From NCBI GenBank assembly GCA_019218375.1, contig JAHUUK010000002.1:62001-126000 (forward strand): DNA of 64,000 nt. The letters run 5' to 3'. Position numbers and translations under genes: made by a program. The notes below the pieces were generated by a model, which worked only from the letters and a program-made list of their open reading frames with translations, was not told the DNA's origin and made no database searches. The DNA is from Dermabacteraceae bacterium TAE3-ERU5. GTDB taxonomy: Bacteria; Actinomycetota; Actinomycetes; Actinomycetales; Dermabacteraceae. Of this stretch, positions 19,631 to 31,746 are shown one piece after another (position 1 is the first letter of the stretch; each line of letters begins with the position of its first letter).

Positions 19631-20308
19631 CTACCAGCCGCGTTCGCGCCAGGCGGGTAGCTGGGGGCGTTCCTTGCCGAGCGTGGTGTCCGGGCCGTGG
19701 CCGGGATATACCCAGGTGTCGTCGTCCAGCCGGTCGAAGATGCGTTCTTCGACGTCCCCTATTAGCTGCTGGAAACGCTGCGGATCGTTGTGCGTCGCGC
19801 CGACCCCGCCGGGGAACAGCGAGTCTCCCGTGAACAGGTGGTTGCCGTAGAAGTCGCCGCGTAGAAGCAGCGCGATGGAGCCGGGGGTGTGTCCGCGCAG
19901 CGAGATCACCTCGATGTCGTGGATGCCGACGTGGAATACGTCGCCGTTACGCAGGGGAACGTCCGTTGGCACGGGAATGTTCGGTGCGTCGGCCGCGCCT
20001 GCCGCGGTGCGCGCTCCGGTGGCGGCAACCATCGCTGCCAGTGCGCCGACGTGATCGTGGTGAGAATGGGTGGTGACGATCATGTCCAGCCGGGATTCCG
20101 GGGACCCTTCCCGCACCAGCTTCATCAGCCGGGCCGGATCGGCGGCGGCGTCGATCAATACCTGTGCGCCGGTGCAGCGGCAGGTCAGCAGGTAGGCGTT
20201 GTTATCCAGCGGGCCTACCGATGCCTTGCGTATCACCAGGTTGTTGACGATTCGTTTTGCGCAGGGACCGCCGTTTTCGACGTCCCCGGTGTATTCACCT
20301 CGTGCCAT
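19631..20308 (-). CDS. Metallo-beta-lactamase fold hydrolase (glyoxalase II-like)
   Basis: Probable zinc hydrolase of the glyoxalase II-like group. The metal-binding motif THSHHDHVGAL is clear, followed by further ligands in RGHTPGSIAL, FTGDSLFPGG and VYPGHGPDT. Length with ATG 20308 is 225 residues; a GTG at 20314 would add two. Many actinobacteria carry such a hydrolase between uvrB and uvrA, so position supports family but not substrate. It ends 6 bases from the uvrB stop (convergent) and diverges from uvrA. CATACT lies seven bases before its ATG. Confidence 0.88.
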   Translation of the reverse strand: MARGEYTGDVENGGPCAKRIVNNLVIRKASVGPLDNNAYLLTCRCTGAQVLIDAAADPARLMKLVREGSPESRLDMIVTTHSHHDHVGALAAMVAATGARTAAGAADAPNIPVPTDVPLRNGDVFHVGIHDIEVISLRGHTPGSIALLLRGDFYGNHLFTGDSLFPGGVGATHNDPQRFQQLIGDVEERIFDRLDDDTWVYPGHGPDTTLGKERPQLPAWRERGW

Positions 20309-20373
20309 GTCCACCAGTATGAACCTTTCATTCGCCTTTAGCGAAGCAGCCGTTATCTGACGGCGCTGCCCCG

Positions 20374-20385
20374 TAGACTGTTTGA
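20374..20385 (+). promoter_or_regulatory. Predicted leaderless promoter -10 of uvrA
   Basis: TAGACT at 20374-20379, six bases (GTTTGA), then GTG 20386. No ribosome-binding site is present. I saw no LexA-type box, though weak ones could be missed. Confidence 0.5.
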
Positions 20386-23229
20386 GTGAAGGATTCCTTG
20401 GTAGTACGTGGCGCCGCAGAACACAATCTGAAGAACGTAGACATAGACATCCCGCGCGATCGGCTCGTGGTCTTTTCCGGCCTGTCGGGTTCCGGTAAGT
20501 CGTCCCTGGCGTTCGATACGATCTTCGCCGAGGGCCAGCGCCGCTACGTCGAATCCCTTTCCGCCTACGCCCGCCAGTTCCTGGGGCAGATGGACAAGCC
20601 CAAGGTTGATTTCATCGAGGGGCTTTCGCCCGCGGTTGCGATTGATCAAAAGTCGACCTCCCGCAACCCGCGCTCCACCGTCGGCACCATTACCGAGGTT
20701 TACGACTACATGCGTTTGCTGTGGTCGCGCGCCGGTATTCAGCACTGCCCCGACTGCGGTGAGGAAGTGACCGCGCAGAGCGCGCAGCAGATCGTGGATG
20801 TGATCCTGGGATACGAGGAAGGCACGCGTTTTCAGCTCCTCGCCCCGATCGTGCGCGGGCGCAAGGGCGAGTTCGTGGACCTGCTGGCCGACCTGCGCGC
20901 CAAGGGGTACGCGCGCGCCCGGATCGACGGCGAACAGGTGCGCCTGGACAGCGAGATCACGCTCGATAAAAAGTACAAGCACACCATCGAGGTGGTGGTG
21001 GACCGGCTGGTGGTGCGCGATAACATGCAGCGCCGCCTAACCGACTCGGTGGAGACGGCGCTGAAACTTGCCGAGGGGCTGCTGCTGGTCGATTTCGTAG
21101 ACCGCGACGAAAATGACCCCCGCCGCACCCGGCGTTTTTCCGAAAAACTTGCCTGCCCGAACGAGCATGCGCTCGCGATTGACGATTTCGAACCGCGTTC
21201 GTTCTCCTTCAACGCGCCCTACGGTGCCTGCCCCTCCTGCGACGGACTCGGGGCCAGCCTCGAGGTGGATCCCGAACTGGTGATTGCCGACGAGGACATG
21301 ACGCTCGCGGAGGGCGCGATCCTGCCCTGGACGCAGTCGGGGGCCGACTATCACCTGCAGGTGATGGCGGGCCTGGCAGAGGAAATGGGGTTCGACCTAG
21401 ACACCCCCTGGCGGAAGCTGCCGCAGGCCGCGCGCAAGGCGCTGCTGGAGGGCAAGGACCACAAGGTGCATGTGCGCTACCGCAACCGTTTCGGCAGGGA
21501 ACGCACCTATTCGACCGGCGTCGAGGGCGTGCTGCACTTCGTGAAGCGCCGCTACGACGACACCGAATCCGACACGATGCGCGAAAAGTATTCGGCCTTC
21601 ATGCGCGAGGTTCCCTGCACCGCCTGCCGGGGTGCGCGCCTGCGCCCCGAGGTGCTCGCGGTGACGGTGGGGGATCGCTCCATCGCCGAGGTCTGCGAAA
21701 TGTCCATTAGGAACGCGCAAAACTTCTTCGAGGGCCTTTCCCTGACCGCTCGCCAGGCTGCGATTGCCGACGCCGTGCTGAAAGAAATCCGGGCCCGCCT
21801 CGGCTTCCTGCTCGATGTCGGCCTGGATTACCTCACGCTTTCGCGCGCCGCGGGCACGCTTTCGGGCGGCGAGGCGCAGCGTATCCGCCTGGCCACCCAG
21901 ATCGGTGCCGGGCTGGTGGGTGTGCTGTACGTGCTAGACGAGCCTTCCATCGGCCTGCACCAGCGCGATAACGAACGCCTGATTAACACCCTGACCAGGC
22001 TGCGGGACCTCGGCAACACCCTGATCGTGGTGGAGCACGATGAGGACACGCTGAACGCCGCGGACTGGGTGGTGGACATCGGCCCGGCGGCGGGCGAACA
22101 CGGTGGCCGCGTGGTGCATTCGGGCGACGTTGCCTCCCTGAAGAAAAACCCGGACTCCCTCACGGGCCGCTACCTTTCCGGGGAACTCAGCATCGCGGTG
22201 CCCAAAGAGCGCCGCAAGATCGCCAAGGACAGGCAGCTCAAGGTGCTGGGGGCGCGCGAAAACAACCTGCAAAACATCGACGTCGCGTTCCCGCTGGGCG
22301 TGCTGACCGCCGTCACGGGCGTTTCCGGTTCCGGCAAGTCCACGCTGGTGAACGACATCCTCTACACGGCGCTTGCGCGTGACCTGAACCGGGCCCGGCT
22401 GGTAGCGGGCAGGCATAAGCGCATCACCGGCCTGGAACACCTGGACAAGGTGGTGCACGTCGATCAGTCCCCGATCGGGCGCACCCCGCGCTCCAACCCC
22501 GCCACCTACACGGGCGTGTGGGATCATGTGCGCAAACTGTTCGCGCAGACCTCCGAAGCGAAGATTCGCGGCTACCAACCTGGGCGCTTCTCCTTCAACG
22601 TGAAGGGTGGGCGCTGCGAGGCCTGCACGGGCGATGGCACGATCAAGATCGAAATGAACTTCCTGCCCGACGTCTACGTGCCCTGCGAGGTCTGCAAGGG
22701 CAAGCGTTATAACCGCGAAACGCTGGACGTTAAGTTCAAGGGCAAGAACGTGGCGGAGATCCTCGACATGCCGATTGAGGAGGCGCTCGACTTCTTCGAC
22801 GCGATCCCCGCGATTCGTCGGCAGATGCAGACCCTGGTGGACGTCGGCCTCGGCTACGTGCGCCTCGGGCAGAGCGCGCCCACGCTTTCGGGCGGTGAGG
22901 CGCAGCGCGTCAAGCTCGCGTCGGAACTGCACAAGCGCTCCAACGGGCGCACCATTTACGTGCTGGACGAACCGACCACGGGCCTGCACTTCGAGGACGT
23001 ACGCAAGCTGCTTGCCGTGCTGCAGGGGCTGGTAGACAAGGGCAACAGCGTGCTGGTGATCGAACACAACCTGGACGTGATCAAGAGCGCCGACTACGTG
23101 ATCGACCTCGGCCCGGAGGGCGGCAGCGGCGGCGGCCAGCTGATCGCCTGCGGCACCCCCGAACAGGTTGCCGAGTGCGCGGAAAGCTGGACCGGGCGCT
23201 ACCTGAAGCCGCTGTTGGGCCGTGGCTGA
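20386..23229 (+). CDS. uvrA: Excinuclease ABC subunit A
   Basis: DNA damage sensor of nucleotide excision repair, a tandem ABC ATPase. Both halves are intact: Walker [13 protein letters not shown] (N-terminal) and [10 protein letters not shown] (C-terminal), and the two signature motifs [10 protein letters not shown] and [10 protein letters not shown]. Three zinc-binding cysteine groups can be seen, around [16 protein letters not shown] and the long [15 protein letters not shown] finger. Length is 947 residues. Its stop overlaps the GTG of uvrC by 8 bases, so uvrA and uvrC are one transcription unit. Confidence 0.98.
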   Translation: MKDSLVVRGAAEHNLKNVDIDIPRDRLVVFSGLSGSGKSSLAFDTIFAEGQRRYVESLSAYARQFLGQMDKPKVDFIEGLSPAVAIDQKSTSRNPRSTVGTITEVYDYMRLLWSRAGIQHCPDCGEEVTAQSAQQIVDVILGYEEGTRFQLLAPIVRGRKGEFVDLLADLRAKGYARARIDGEQVRLDSEITLDKKYKHTIEVVVDRLVVRDNMQRRLTDSVETALKLAEGLLLVDFVDRDENDPRRTRRFSEKLACPNEHALAIDDFEPRSFSFNAPYGACPSCDGLGASLEVDPELVIADEDMTLAEGAILPWTQSGADYHLQVMAGLAEEMGFDLDTPWRKLPQAARKALLEGKDHKVHVRYRNRFGRERTYSTGVEGVLHFVKRRYDDTESDTMREKYSAFMREVPCTACRGARLRPEVLAVTVGDRSIAEVCEMSIRNAQNFFEGLSLTARQAAIADAVLKEIRARLGFLLDVGLDYLTLSRAAGTLSGGEAQRIRLATQIGAGLVGVLYVLDEPSIGLHQRDNERLINTLTRLRDLGNTLIVVEHDEDTLNAADWVVDIGPAAGEHGGRVVHSGDVASLKKNPDSLTGRYLSGELSIAVPKERRKIAKDRQLKVLGARENNLQNIDVAFPLGVLTAVTGVSGSGKSTLVNDILYTALARDLNRARLVAGRHKRITGLEHLDKVVHVDQSPIGRTPRSNPATYTGVWDHVRKLFAQTSEAKIRGYQPGRFSFNVKGGRCEACTGDGTIKIEMNFLPDVYVPCEVCKGKRYNRETLDVKFKGKNVAEILDMPIEEALDFFDAIPAIRRQMQTLVDVGLGYVRLGQSAPTLSGGEAQRVKLASELHKRSNGRTIYVLDEPTTGLHFEDVRKLLAVLQGLVDKGNSVLVIEHNLDVIKSADYVIDLGPEGGSGGGQLIACGTPEQVAECAESWTGRYLKPLLGRG

Positions 23230-25117
23230 CCCGGTAACCTACCGGCCAGCACCGGGAGAGATACCCACCTCTCCCGGCGTTTACCGTTTCCGCGACGGAG
23301 ACGGGCGCGTCATCTACGTCGGCAAGGCAAAGAACCTGCGCCAGCGCCTGGCTAACTACTTCCAGGACCTGGCCGGGCTGCACCCGCGCACCCGCCGCAT
23401 GGTAACCACCGCCGAATCGGTGGAATGGACCGTGGTGGGCACGGAGGTAGAGGCGCTCACCCTCGAATACACCTGGATCAAGGAATACGATCCACGCTTT
23501 AACGTAAAGTTTCGCGACGACAAGTCCTACCCCTACCTGGTCGTGACGATGGCGGATAAGTTCCCCCGCGTCCTGGTGACCCGCCAGGCGCACCGGAAGG
23601 GGAACCGCTACTTCGGCCCTTACACGCAGGCCTGGGCAATCCGGGAGACCCTGGATCTGCTGCTGCGCGTATTCCCGGTGCGCACCTGCACGGAAGGGAT
23701 TTTCCGCCGCGCTGAAAGGGCGGGCCAGCCCTGCCTGAAGGGACACATTGAGCGCTGCGCCGCGCCCTGCGTCGGCCGGGTGAGCGCCGAGGAACACCGG
23801 CGGCTCGCAGAACAGCTGTGCGACTTCATGGCCGGAAACACCGGCCGCTACCTGCGCGACATCGAGGAAAAGATGCGTGCCGCCGCGCAGGAACTCGATT
23901 TTGAGGCGGCGGCCAGGTACCGGGACGATCTAGCGGCGCTGAAAAAGGTGATGGAGAAGAACACCGTGGTGCTTTCCGATGCCACGGATGCCGACGTCAT
24001 CGGCGTGGTGCTAGACGATCTGGAAGCCTCCATCCAGGTGTTCCACGTGCGCGGCGGCAGGATTCGCGGCCAGCGCGGCTGGATAGCCGAGCTGAGTGAC
24101 GCTTCCTGCGCCGCAGACATCGTGGAACGCGCCCTGCAAACCCTCTACGAACAGGAAAAGCCGCCCCGCGAGGTGCTGGTGTCGGCCCTGCCGGAAGACG
24201 CCGACGAAACCCGGCGGATGAGTCAGTTCGTGGGGCGCGGCGTGAACCTGCGCGTGCCCCAGCGCGGCGAAAAGAAAGACCTGCTGGAAACCGTCCTTAC
24301 GAATGCGCAGCAGGCCCTGCGCCTGCACAGCATGCGGCGGGCGGGCGATCTGACCGCGCGCTCGCGTTCCCTGGAGGAACTGGCACAAGCGCTCGATCTG
24401 GATACCCCGCCGCTGCGCATCGAATGTTTCGATGTTTCCCATTCCCAGGGAACCAACGTGGTGGCCTCGATGGTGGTGTTCGAGGACGGCCTGCCCCGCA
24501 AGAGCGCCTACCGGCGCTACAACGTGACGGGAGAGGCCGCGCGCGACGACACGGCCTCGATGTACGACGTAATCAGCCGCAGGCTCGCGCGCCATAAGCG
24601 CGGCGAATCAGAAGCGGGCGATGACAAGCGTTTCGCCTACCCGCCCTCCCTGATAGTGGTGGACGGCGGCCCGGCGCAGGTGGCGGCGGCGCAGCGTGCC
24701 TTCGAGGAGCAGGGCGTAACCGATATTGCCCTGGTCGGCCTGGCAAAGCGCCTGGAGGAGGTCTGGCTGCCGGGGGAGGACTTCCCGCTGGTGCTGCCGC
24801 GTACCTCGCAAGGCCTGTTCTTGTTGCAGCGTTTGCGCGACGAAGCGCACCGCTTCGCGATCTCGCATCATCGCAGCAAACGCGGCAAGGCCATGCAGGA
24901 AAGCCTGCTGGATGGCATACCGGGCCTGGGGGAGAAGCGCCGCCGTGCGCTGCTGGAAAAATTCGTCACCGTCAAGGCGATACGCGCAGCCGGGGTGGAG
25001 GAAATAGCGGCCGTTCCCGGCTTCGGCACCGCGTTAGCGGAGAAGGTGTGGCGGGCACTACAATCGGTTGAGACGCAACCGGCGGTCAATGTGACTACCG
25101 GTGAGGTCATTGACTGA
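23222..25117 (+). CDS. uvrC: Excinuclease ABC subunit C
   Basis: Dual-incision nuclease of nucleotide excision repair. The N-terminal GIY-YIG nuclease domain is at about residues 15-90 ([20 protein letters not shown]). The UVR motif follows near 225 ([16 protein letters not shown]), then the RNase H-like nuclease region with [17 protein letters not shown] and VVDGGPAQV. The C-terminus has two helix-hairpin-helix units ([13 protein letters not shown] and [12 protein letters not shown]). Length 631 is typical. It is translated from a GTG inside the end of uvrA and leads into rapZ. Confidence 0.97.
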   Translation: MADPVTYRPAPGEIPTSPGVYRFRDGDGRVIYVGKAKNLRQRLANYFQDLAGLHPRTRRMVTTAESVEWTVVGTEVEALTLEYTWIKEYDPRFNVKFRDDKSYPYLVVTMADKFPRVLVTRQAHRKGNRYFGPYTQAWAIRETLDLLLRVFPVRTCTEGIFRRAERAGQPCLKGHIERCAAPCVGRVSAEEHRRLAEQLCDFMAGNTGRYLRDIEEKMRAAAQELDFEAAARYRDDLAALKKVMEKNTVVLSDATDADVIGVVLDDLEASIQVFHVRGGRIRGQRGWIAELSDASCAADIVERALQTLYEQEKPPREVLVSALPEDADETRRMSQFVGRGVNLRVPQRGEKKDLLETVLTNAQQALRLHSMRRAGDLTARSRSLEELAQALDLDTPPLRIECFDVSHSQGTNVVASMVVFEDGLPRKSAYRRYNVTGEAARDDTASMYDVISRRLARHKRGESEAGDDKRFAYPPSLIVVDGGPAQVAAAQRAFEEQGVTDIALVGLAKRLEEVWLPGEDFPLVLPRTSQGLFLLQRLRDEAHRFAISHHRSKRGKAMQESLLDGIPGLGEKRRRALLEKFVTVKAIRAAGVEEIAAVPGFGTALAEKVWRALQSVETQPAVNVTTGEVID

Positions 25118-25151
25118 GCTGTAAACGCACTTGAATGAGGAGACGTTCCAG

Positions 25152-26039
25152 ATGGCCGACGCCGCCCCGGAAACGAGCGATGCCCCCGAAATCGTGATCA
25201 TCACCGGATTGGCCGGTGCGGGTCGAGAAACTGCGGCTCACGCGCTAGAGGACCTCGGCTGGTACGTCGTTTACAACATTGCCCCGCAGCTAATTAAGAC
25301 CCTCTATGAACTGCAGTCGCAGACGGAGGGTAAGCGCAGCCGTTTCGCCTGCGTGGTGGACCCGCGTTCGGGGGAGTTCTTCTCGGAACTGCCCGACGTA
25401 ATCATGGCCCTGCAGGAAGAGGAAGTAAGGCCGCGGCTGGTGTACCTGACCGCCGACGAACAGACCCTGGTGCGCCGCTTCGATTCGGTGCGGCGCCCCC
25501 ACCCGCTGCAGGGCGAGGGCGGCGTGATCGAAGGCATCAGGCGGGAGCGGGAAATGCTGGCCCCGCTAAAGAAGTTTGCCGATACCATCATCGACACCTC
25601 CGCGCTCAACGTGCACCAGCTGACCATGCGGATGCGCAGCACGTTCGGTTCGGACGATGACCAGCAGCTCACCATCAACCTGATGTCGTTCGGCTTCAAA
25701 TACGGTATCCCGCTCGAAGCCGACCACGTGAGCGATGTGCGTTTCATCCAGAACCCGTACTGGATTCCGGAGCTGCGCCCCCTGCGCGGCACTGACGAAC
25801 CCGTGGCCGAATTCGTGATGGGCACCCCGAACGCGCTGCCGTTCGTGGAGGCCTACCTCGCGATGCTAAAACCGGTATTGGCGGGCTACGGCACAGAAAA
25901 CAAGCACTTCACGACTCTGGCGATCGGCTGCACCGGCGGCAAGCACCGTTCGGTAGCGCTCACGGAACGCATCGCCTCAGAACTGCAAAAGCAGGGCCAT
26001 TCGGTGCGGGTGCGTCACCGCGATCTGGGGCGGGAATAG
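25152..26039 (+). CDS. rapZ: RapZ-family nucleotide-binding protein (YvcJ)
   Basis: P-loop protein of the RapZ/YvcJ family; E. coli RapZ is an RNA-binding adaptor, and the actinobacterial role is less clear. ATG 25152 is chosen because GAGGAG at 25136-25141 precedes it; a start at 25131 would sit on that site. The 295-residue protein has a Walker-type loop GLAGAGRET and the C-terminal GCTGGKHRSV. Two residues differ from what I recall of the family: VVYNIAP replaces the usual V-x-D-N-L-P, so the conserved Asp is Tyr. It forms the classic rapZ-yvcK-whiA cluster. Confidence 0.92.
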   Translation: MADAAPETSDAPEIVIITGLAGAGRETAAHALEDLGWYVVYNIAPQLIKTLYELQSQTEGKRSRFACVVDPRSGEFFSELPDVIMALQEEEVRPRLVYLTADEQTLVRRFDSVRRPHPLQGEGGVIEGIRREREMLAPLKKFADTIIDTSALNVHQLTMRMRSTFGSDDDQQLTINLMSFGFKYGIPLEADHVSDVRFIQNPYWIPELRPLRGTDEPVAEFVMGTPNALPFVEAYLAMLKPVLAGYGTENKHFTTLAIGCTGGKHRSVALTERIASELQKQGHSVRVRHRDLGRE

Positions 26040-26047
26040 GTAGGAAG

Positions 26048-27016
26048 ATGGCGAGGAAAAACCGGCGTCAGCGCGCCCCGCGCGTGGTCGCTTTCGGTGG
26101 CGGCCACGGCCTGGCCGCAAACCTGAAGGCGCTGCGCCACATCACGCAAGACCTCACCGCCGTGGTCACCGTCGCTGATAACGGCGGCTCCTCCGGGCGG
26201 CTGCGCGAACACATGCCGGTGCTGCCGCCGGGCGATCTGCGCATGGCGCTGGCGGCCCTGTGCGATGACACGAGCGCGGGGCACATGTGGCGCGATGTTA
26301 TCCAGCACCGTTTCGAGGACGCCGGGGAACTTGAGGGGCACGCGGTCGGCAACCTGCTGATCGTGGCCCTTTGGCAGCTGCTGGACGATCCGGTAGAGGG
26401 CCTGAAATACGTGGGCGATCTATTGGGGGCGCGGGGCCGGGTGCTTCCGATGGCGCTGGATCCGCTGCATATCGAAGCCGACGTGCGCGTGGCCGGCGAA
26501 CTGCGCAAGGTGCGCGGGCAGGCGCAGGTGGCGGCGGCAGACGGTTACGTGGAAGAGGTGCGTCTGCTCCCCGCCAACCCGCGCGTGCCGCAGCAGGTGC
26601 TGGACGCGGTGGAGCGTGCCGACTGGCTGATCTTCGGCCCCGGCTCCTGGTTCACCTCGGTGCTGCCGCACCTGATGGTGCCGGATCTGGCCGACGCGGT
26701 GGCGAGTAGCTGCGCGCGCCGGATGGTGACGATGAACCTATCGGCGGGAGTCAGTGAGGCGGAGGGGCGAAACTTCGCCGACCTGCTCGATGTGCTCTGC
26801 GCGCAGCGTCCAGACATTCGCTACCACGCGCTACTGGCCGATCCGTCGTGCCTGGCAGATCCCGCTTTGATGCGGAAAAGAACCGAAAAACACGGTACTG
26901 AGTTGGTGTTGCGCAGCGTCGGCGTGAGCGGAAACGTGCCCGAACACGAGCCGCTGCGCCTGGCTTCCGCCTACCGGGACGTCTTCGACATGTTTGCGCG
27001 CGAGGAGGCGCACTAA
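26048..27016 (+). CDS. yvcK: YvcK/CofD-like gluconeogenesis factor
   Basis: Member of the YvcK group of the CofD-like fold, which binds UDP-sugars and is needed for cell-envelope integrity on gluconeogenic carbon in B. subtilis and mycobacteria (CuvA). Motifs seen are AFGGGHGLAANLKAL at the N-terminus, TVADNGGSSGRLR near residue 43, and FGPGSWFTSVLP later. At 322 residues the length is normal. Start ATG 26048 lies 8 bases after the rapZ stop. Co-transcription with rapZ and whiA is likely. Confidence 0.94.
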   Translation: MARKNRRQRAPRVVAFGGGHGLAANLKALRHITQDLTAVVTVADNGGSSGRLREHMPVLPPGDLRMALAALCDDTSAGHMWRDVIQHRFEDAGELEGHAVGNLLIVALWQLLDDPVEGLKYVGDLLGARGRVLPMALDPLHIEADVRVAGELRKVRGQAQVAAADGYVEEVRLLPANPRVPQQVLDAVERADWLIFGPGSWFTSVLPHLMVPDLADAVASSCARRMVTMNLSAGVSEAEGRNFADLLDVLCAQRPDIRYHALLADPSCLADPALMRKRTEKHGTELVLRSVGVSGNVPEHEPLRLASAYRDVFDMFAREEAH

Positions 27017-27066
27017 GATAACCTAGGCCTGTTTTCACAGCCAGAATTTTTGGGAGAGGAGCACGC

Positions 27067-28044
27067 GTGGCGCTCACCGGTACCGTCAAAGAAGAGCTTG
27101 CCCGCACCGAGGTCACGCGTGTCTGCTGCCGTAAAGCCGAGGTGTCGGCCCTGCTGCGTTTCGGCGGCGGACTGCACCTGGTGGGCGGAGCCGTAGCGGT
27201 CGAGGTAGAACTCGATTCCGCGCTGGCCGCCCGCAGACTGCGCCGCGATCTGGCCGAACTTTATGGGCACCGCAGCGAACTGGGCGTCATTTCCGCTTCG
27301 GGAATACGCCGCTGCGACCGCTACGTGGTGCGCGTAATGGGGGACGGGCACGTACTGGCGCGCCAGACGGGTCTTATCGACGGCCGCGGCAGGCCGGTGC
27401 GCGGTATGCCTCCGGTGGTAGTCGGGGGAGCCGACCACGATGCGGCCTCCGCCTGGCGCGGAGCTTTCCTGGCCCACGGCAGCCTGACAGAGCCGGGGCG
27501 CAGCAGCGCCCTGGAACTGACCTGTCCCGGACCGGAGGTAGCGCTTGCGATGGTGGGGGCGGCCCGGCGGCTCGGGGTTGCCGCGAAACCGCGCGAGGTG
27601 CGCGGCAGCGACCGGGTGGTGCTGCGCGACGGCGAACAGATCCTGCGCCTGCTGCAGGTGCTGGGGGCGGAAAAAACCGCGCAACTGTGGGGGCAAAAAC
27701 GTACGCGGCGCGAGGTGCGCGCAACCGCCAACCGGCTGGCTAATTTTGATGACGCCAACCTGCGCCGCTCGGCCCGCGCGGCGGTCGCGGCGGGCGCGCG
27801 CGTGGAGCGTGCGCTCGAAATTTTGGGTGACGAAGTCCCGCCGCATCTGCGCACCGCCGGGACTTTGCGGATTCAACACAAACAGGCGAGTCTCGAGGAA
27901 CTTGGGGCCCTGGCGGATCCGCCCATGACTAAGGATGCCGTTGCCGGGCGTATCCGCAGGTTGTTGGCCATGGCCGACAAAAAAGCCGCTGAACTGGGGA
28001 TTCCTGATACTGAGGCGCACTTTACGGGTGAGTCGACACAATAG
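27067..28044 (+). CDS. whiA: Sporulation/division regulator WhiA
   Basis: DNA-binding regulator related to LAGLIDADG homing endonucleases, with a C-terminal helix-turn-helix; in actinomycetes it controls cell division genes. The N-terminus [13 protein letters not shown] is the family hallmark. The LAGLIDADG-like core spans about residues 90-200 and the HTH lies after 220, with [25 protein letters not shown] near the end. GTG 27067 has GGGAGAGGA upstream. Length is 325 residues. It is the last gene of the rapZ cluster; ftsR-like and sbp/DUF881 division genes lie about 25 kb away. Confidence 0.95.
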   Translation: MALTGTVKEELARTEVTRVCCRKAEVSALLRFGGGLHLVGGAVAVEVELDSALAARRLRRDLAELYGHRSELGVISASGIRRCDRYVVRVMGDGHVLARQTGLIDGRGRPVRGMPPVVVGGADHDAASAWRGAFLAHGSLTEPGRSSALELTCPGPEVALAMVGAARRLGVAAKPREVRGSDRVVLRDGEQILRLLQVLGAEKTAQLWGQKRTRREVRATANRLANFDDANLRRSARAAVAAGARVERALEILGDEVPPHLRTAGTLRIQHKQASLEELGALADPPMTKDAVAGRIRRLLAMADKKAAELGIPDTEAHFTGESTQ

Positions 28045-28116
28045 TGAAATTACTCCGCTAAAAAACCGGGACGAATGGTCGAAGTCCCCCTCCAAGGTGT
28101 GTAGGCTTGTGTTATC

Positions 28117-28154
28117 CGGTAAGCGGAACGAACGGCTTGGAAACAGGCTTACCG
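28117..28154. repeat. Inverted repeat between whiA and gap
   Basis: CGGTAAGC at 28117-28124 and GCTTACCG at 28147-28154 form 8-bp arms around a 22-base spacer. It could be an operator or part of the gap leader. No T-run follows, so a terminator is less likely. Confidence 0.35.
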
Positions 28155-28207
28155 CCCGCTTCACGGGTTAGCGTACGTCGTTGTGCGCGCCAGACCTGTC
28201 TCCAACA

Positions 28208-28229
28208 GCGACGGTGCAATCACCGTCGC
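28208..28229 (+). promoter_or_regulatory. Hairpin in the gap 5' leader
   Basis: GCGACGGTG and CACCGTCGC form a perfect 9-bp stem with a CAAT loop. It ends 6 bases before the strong AGGAGGG ribosome-binding site (28236-28242) of gap. Likely an mRNA-stabilising or translation-affecting structure. Confidence 0.5.
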
Positions 28230-28237
28230 GCGCCTAG

Positions 28238-29251
<1,014 letters not shown>

Positions 29252-29274
29252 GCCTAAAAACGCTTAAGCATCTG

Positions 29275-29322
29275 AGAGAGCCCGCACTGTTTGGCCCAGC
29301 GCCGGATGGGGCGGGCTCTCTG
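29275..29322 (+). terminator. Hairpin between gap and pgk
   Basis: AGAGAGCCCGC (29275-29285) pairs with GCGGGCTCTCT (29311-29321) around a long G/C-rich loop. No T-run follows. It may be an attenuator or processing site rather than a full terminator. Confidence 0.55.
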
Positions 29323-29376
29323 CCTACCGCGGCTGTTGCCGCACCCTAGATAACTTCGCTCCACTGAGGAGAACCC

Positions 29377-30576
29377 ATGAAAACTCTTGAAAACCTTGGA
29401 GATCTGCGCGGCAAGCGCGTTCTCGTTCGCTCCGACCTCAACGTTCCGCTCGATGGCACCACCATCACCGACGACGGCCGTGTGCGCGCATCGCTGCCCA
29501 CGATCCAGGCCCTGGTCGATGCCGGTGCGCGCGTGGTCGTGGTTGCTCACCTGGGCCGCCCGAAGGGCGCTCCCGAGGAGAAGTACTCGCTGCGTCCCGT
29601 CGTGGCGCGCATGAGCGAACTGCTCGGCAAAGAGGTTAAGTTCGCCACCGACACCGTCGGCGAATCTGCCAAAGAGGTAGTGGCTGCCCTCAAGGACGGC
29701 GAAGTCGCAATCCTGGAGAACATCCGCTTCAACAAGGGCGAGACCAGCAAGGACGAGGCGGAGCGCGCAGCTTTCGCCGCCGAGCTGGCCGAGCTGGCTG
29801 ACGTTTTCGTTTCCGACGGCTTCGGTGTTGTGCACCGCAAGCAGGCTTCGGTTTACGACGTCGCCAAGCTTCTTCCCGCAGCTACCGGCAGCCTGGTGCT
29901 GAACGAGGTCGAGTCCCTGCGCAAGGTGACCGACAACCCGGAGCGTCCCTTCGTAGTGATCCTGGGCGGCGCTAAGGTGGCCGACAAGCTCGGTGTTATC
30001 GAGAACCTGCTCGACAAGGCGGACCGCATTCTGATCGGTGGCGGCATGTCCTACACCTTCCAGAAGGCCCTGGGCCACGAGGTCGGCAAGTCGCTGCTGG
30101 ACGAGTCCCAGATTGAGACCGTCAAGGGCTACATGGAGCGCGCAAAGGCTAACGGCGTAGAGATCGTTCTCCCCGTAGACGTCGTGGTCGCCCCCGAGTT
30201 CGCGGCCGACGCCCCCAGCACCGTGGTCGATACCGACAGCATGCCGGCCGACCAGGAGGGCCTGGACATCGGCCCCAAGACCCGCGCTCTGTTCGCGGAG
30301 AAGATCGCCGACGCGAAGACCGTGTTCTGGAACGGCCCGATGGGCGTGTTCGAGTTCCCGGCATTCGCCGAGGGCACCAAGGCCGTTGCCGAAGCGCTCA
30401 TGGATTGCGCCGGTTTCACCGTCGTTGGCGGTGGCGACTCCGCATCGGCAGTGCGTAACCTGGGCTATGACGAGAAGAAGTTCTCGCACATTTCCACCGG
30501 CGGCGGCGCCAGCCTCGAACTGATCGAAGGCAAGACCCTGCCGGGCATCGCTATCCTTGAGGAGGAAGCTAAGTGA
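29377..30576 (+). CDS. pgk: Phosphoglycerate kinase
   Basis: Transfers phosphate from 1,3-bisphosphoglycerate to ADP. The N-terminal substrate-binding motif [14 protein letters not shown] is present, followed by HLGRPKG, and the C-terminal nucleotide site has GGGDSASAV. Length is 399 residues. ATG 29377 is preceded by GAGGAG. Its stop overlaps the GTG of tpiA (coupled translation). Confidence 0.97.
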   Translation: MKTLENLGDLRGKRVLVRSDLNVPLDGTTITDDGRVRASLPTIQALVDAGARVVVVAHLGRPKGAPEEKYSLRPVVARMSELLGKEVKFATDTVGESAKEVVAALKDGEVAILENIRFNKGETSKDEAERAAFAAELAELADVFVSDGFGVVHRKQASVYDVAKLLPAATGSLVLNEVESLRKVTDNPERPFVVILGGAKVADKLGVIENLLDKADRILIGGGMSYTFQKALGHEVGKSLLDESQIETVKGYMERAKANGVEIVLPVDVVVAPEFAADAPSTVVDTDSMPADQEGLDIGPKTRALFAEKIADAKTVFWNGPMGVFEFPAFAEGTKAVAEALMDCAGFTVVGGGDSASAVRNLGYDEKKFSHISTGGGASLELIEGKTLPGIAILEEEAK

Positions 30577-31355
30577 CCACCCGTACCCCGCTGATGGCGG
30601 GCAACTGGAAGATGAACCTCGACTACAAGGAGGGCCTTGCCCTCGTTGAGGAGCTGGGTGAAAAGCTCGCTGACGCGAAGCATGACTACAGCGCCGTTGA
30701 GGTTGCAGTTCTGCCCCCGTTCGTTGATATCCGCACCGTGCAGACCGCTGTCGATGCCGGCAAGTTCGGCCTCGCCTACGGCGGCCAGGACATCTCCGAG
30801 CACGAGTCCGGCGCCTACACCGGCGAAACCTCCGGCAAGATGCTGAAGGCCCTCGGCTGCACCTACGTTGCGGTTGGCCACTCGGAGCGTCGCCAGTACC
30901 ACGGCGAAACCGAAGCCATCACCAACAACAAGGTTAAGGCTGCCTTCGCGGCTGGCCTGGTGCCGATCCTGTGCGTGGGCGAACCGCTCGAAGAGCGCAA
31001 GGCCGGCAAGCACGTTGAGTACACCCTCGCCCAGCTGGAAGGCGGCATTGAGGGCCTCAGCGCCGAGGATGCAGCGAAGATCGTCATCGCCTACGAGCCC
31101 GTTTGGGCCATCGGCACCGGCGAGGTCGCTACCCCGGAGGATGCTCAGGAAGTCTGCCACGAGATCCGCGAATGCCTGCGCGTAATGTACGGCGGCGAGG
31201 TCGCCGAGGCAGTGCGCGTACTCTACGGCGGCAGCGTTAAGGCTGATAACGTCCGCGAGATCATGGCCAAGGAAGACGTCGACGGCGCTCTCGTCGGCGG
31301 CGCTTCGCTGAAGGCCGATGGCTTCGCCGCCATCGCCACCTACCAGCAGGCCTGA
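30573..31355 (+). CDS. tpiA: Triosephosphate isomerase
   Basis: Interconverts dihydroxyacetone phosphate and glyceraldehyde 3-phosphate. Catalytic elements are visible: Asn11 and Lys13 in GNWKMN, the His in VGHSERR, the Glu in [11 protein letters not shown], and the phosphate loop YGGSVK. Length is 260 residues. The GTG at 30573 overlaps the pgk stop. A strong G/C hairpin closes the unit before secG. Confidence 0.97.
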   Translation: MTTRTPLMAGNWKMNLDYKEGLALVEELGEKLADAKHDYSAVEVAVLPPFVDIRTVQTAVDAGKFGLAYGGQDISEHESGAYTGETSGKMLKALGCTYVAVGHSERRQYHGETEAITNNKVKAAFAAGLVPILCVGEPLEERKAGKHVEYTLAQLEGGIEGLSAEDAAKIVIAYEPVWAIGTGEVATPEDAQEVCHEIRECLRVMYGGEVAEAVRVLYGGSVKADNVREIMAKEDVDGALVGGASLKADGFAAIATYQQA

Positions 31356-31372
31356 AGCTAGCTGATTTATTA

Positions 31373-31410
31373 CTCGCGCCGCGTCCCGGATGACAGGGAC
31401 GCGGCGCGAG
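31373..31410 (+). terminator. Terminator after tpiA
   Basis: CTCGCGCCGCGTCCC pairs perfectly over 15 bp with GGGACGCGGCGCGAG around GGATGACA. No clear T-run follows. Confidence 0.75.
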
Positions 31411-31453
31411 CCGTATCCTGGGGGAGTAACCCGTTTCGAGTGAAAGACTTGGC

Positions 31454-31693
31454 GTGCAAATTCTGACCATCATCCTGCAAGTGATCCTCGCCCTGACCAG
31501 CCTGCTGCTGATCCTGTTGGTGCTTTTGCACAAGGGGCGCGGCGGCGGTCTTTCGGACATGTTCGGCGGCGGGATTTCTTCCGGTGCCGGTTCTTCGGGC
31601 GTTGCGGAACGAAACCTCAACCGCATCACCGTCGGTATGGCTCTGGTCTGGGGGGTTTGCGTGATTGCCCTGGGCATACTTTCCAGGTTCTAG
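31454..31693 (+). CDS. secG: Protein-export membrane protein SecG
   Basis: Small subunit of the SecYEG translocon. The 79-residue protein has two membrane helices (about 3-25 and 55-75) separated by a glycine-rich cytosolic loop containing LLHKGRGGGLSDMFGGG, a typical SecG signature. The GTG start follows GAAAG. Location directly after tpiA is conserved in actinobacteria. A bidirectional terminator follows. Confidence 0.93.
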   Translation: MQILTIILQVILALTSLLLILLVLLHKGRGGGLSDMFGGGISSGAGSSGVAERNLNRITVGMALVWGVCVIALGILSRF

Positions 31694-31746
31694 CCGTCAG
31701 TGCGAAACCGCGCGTAACTGCCTAGCCGCTGTAGCGCAATAAATTA

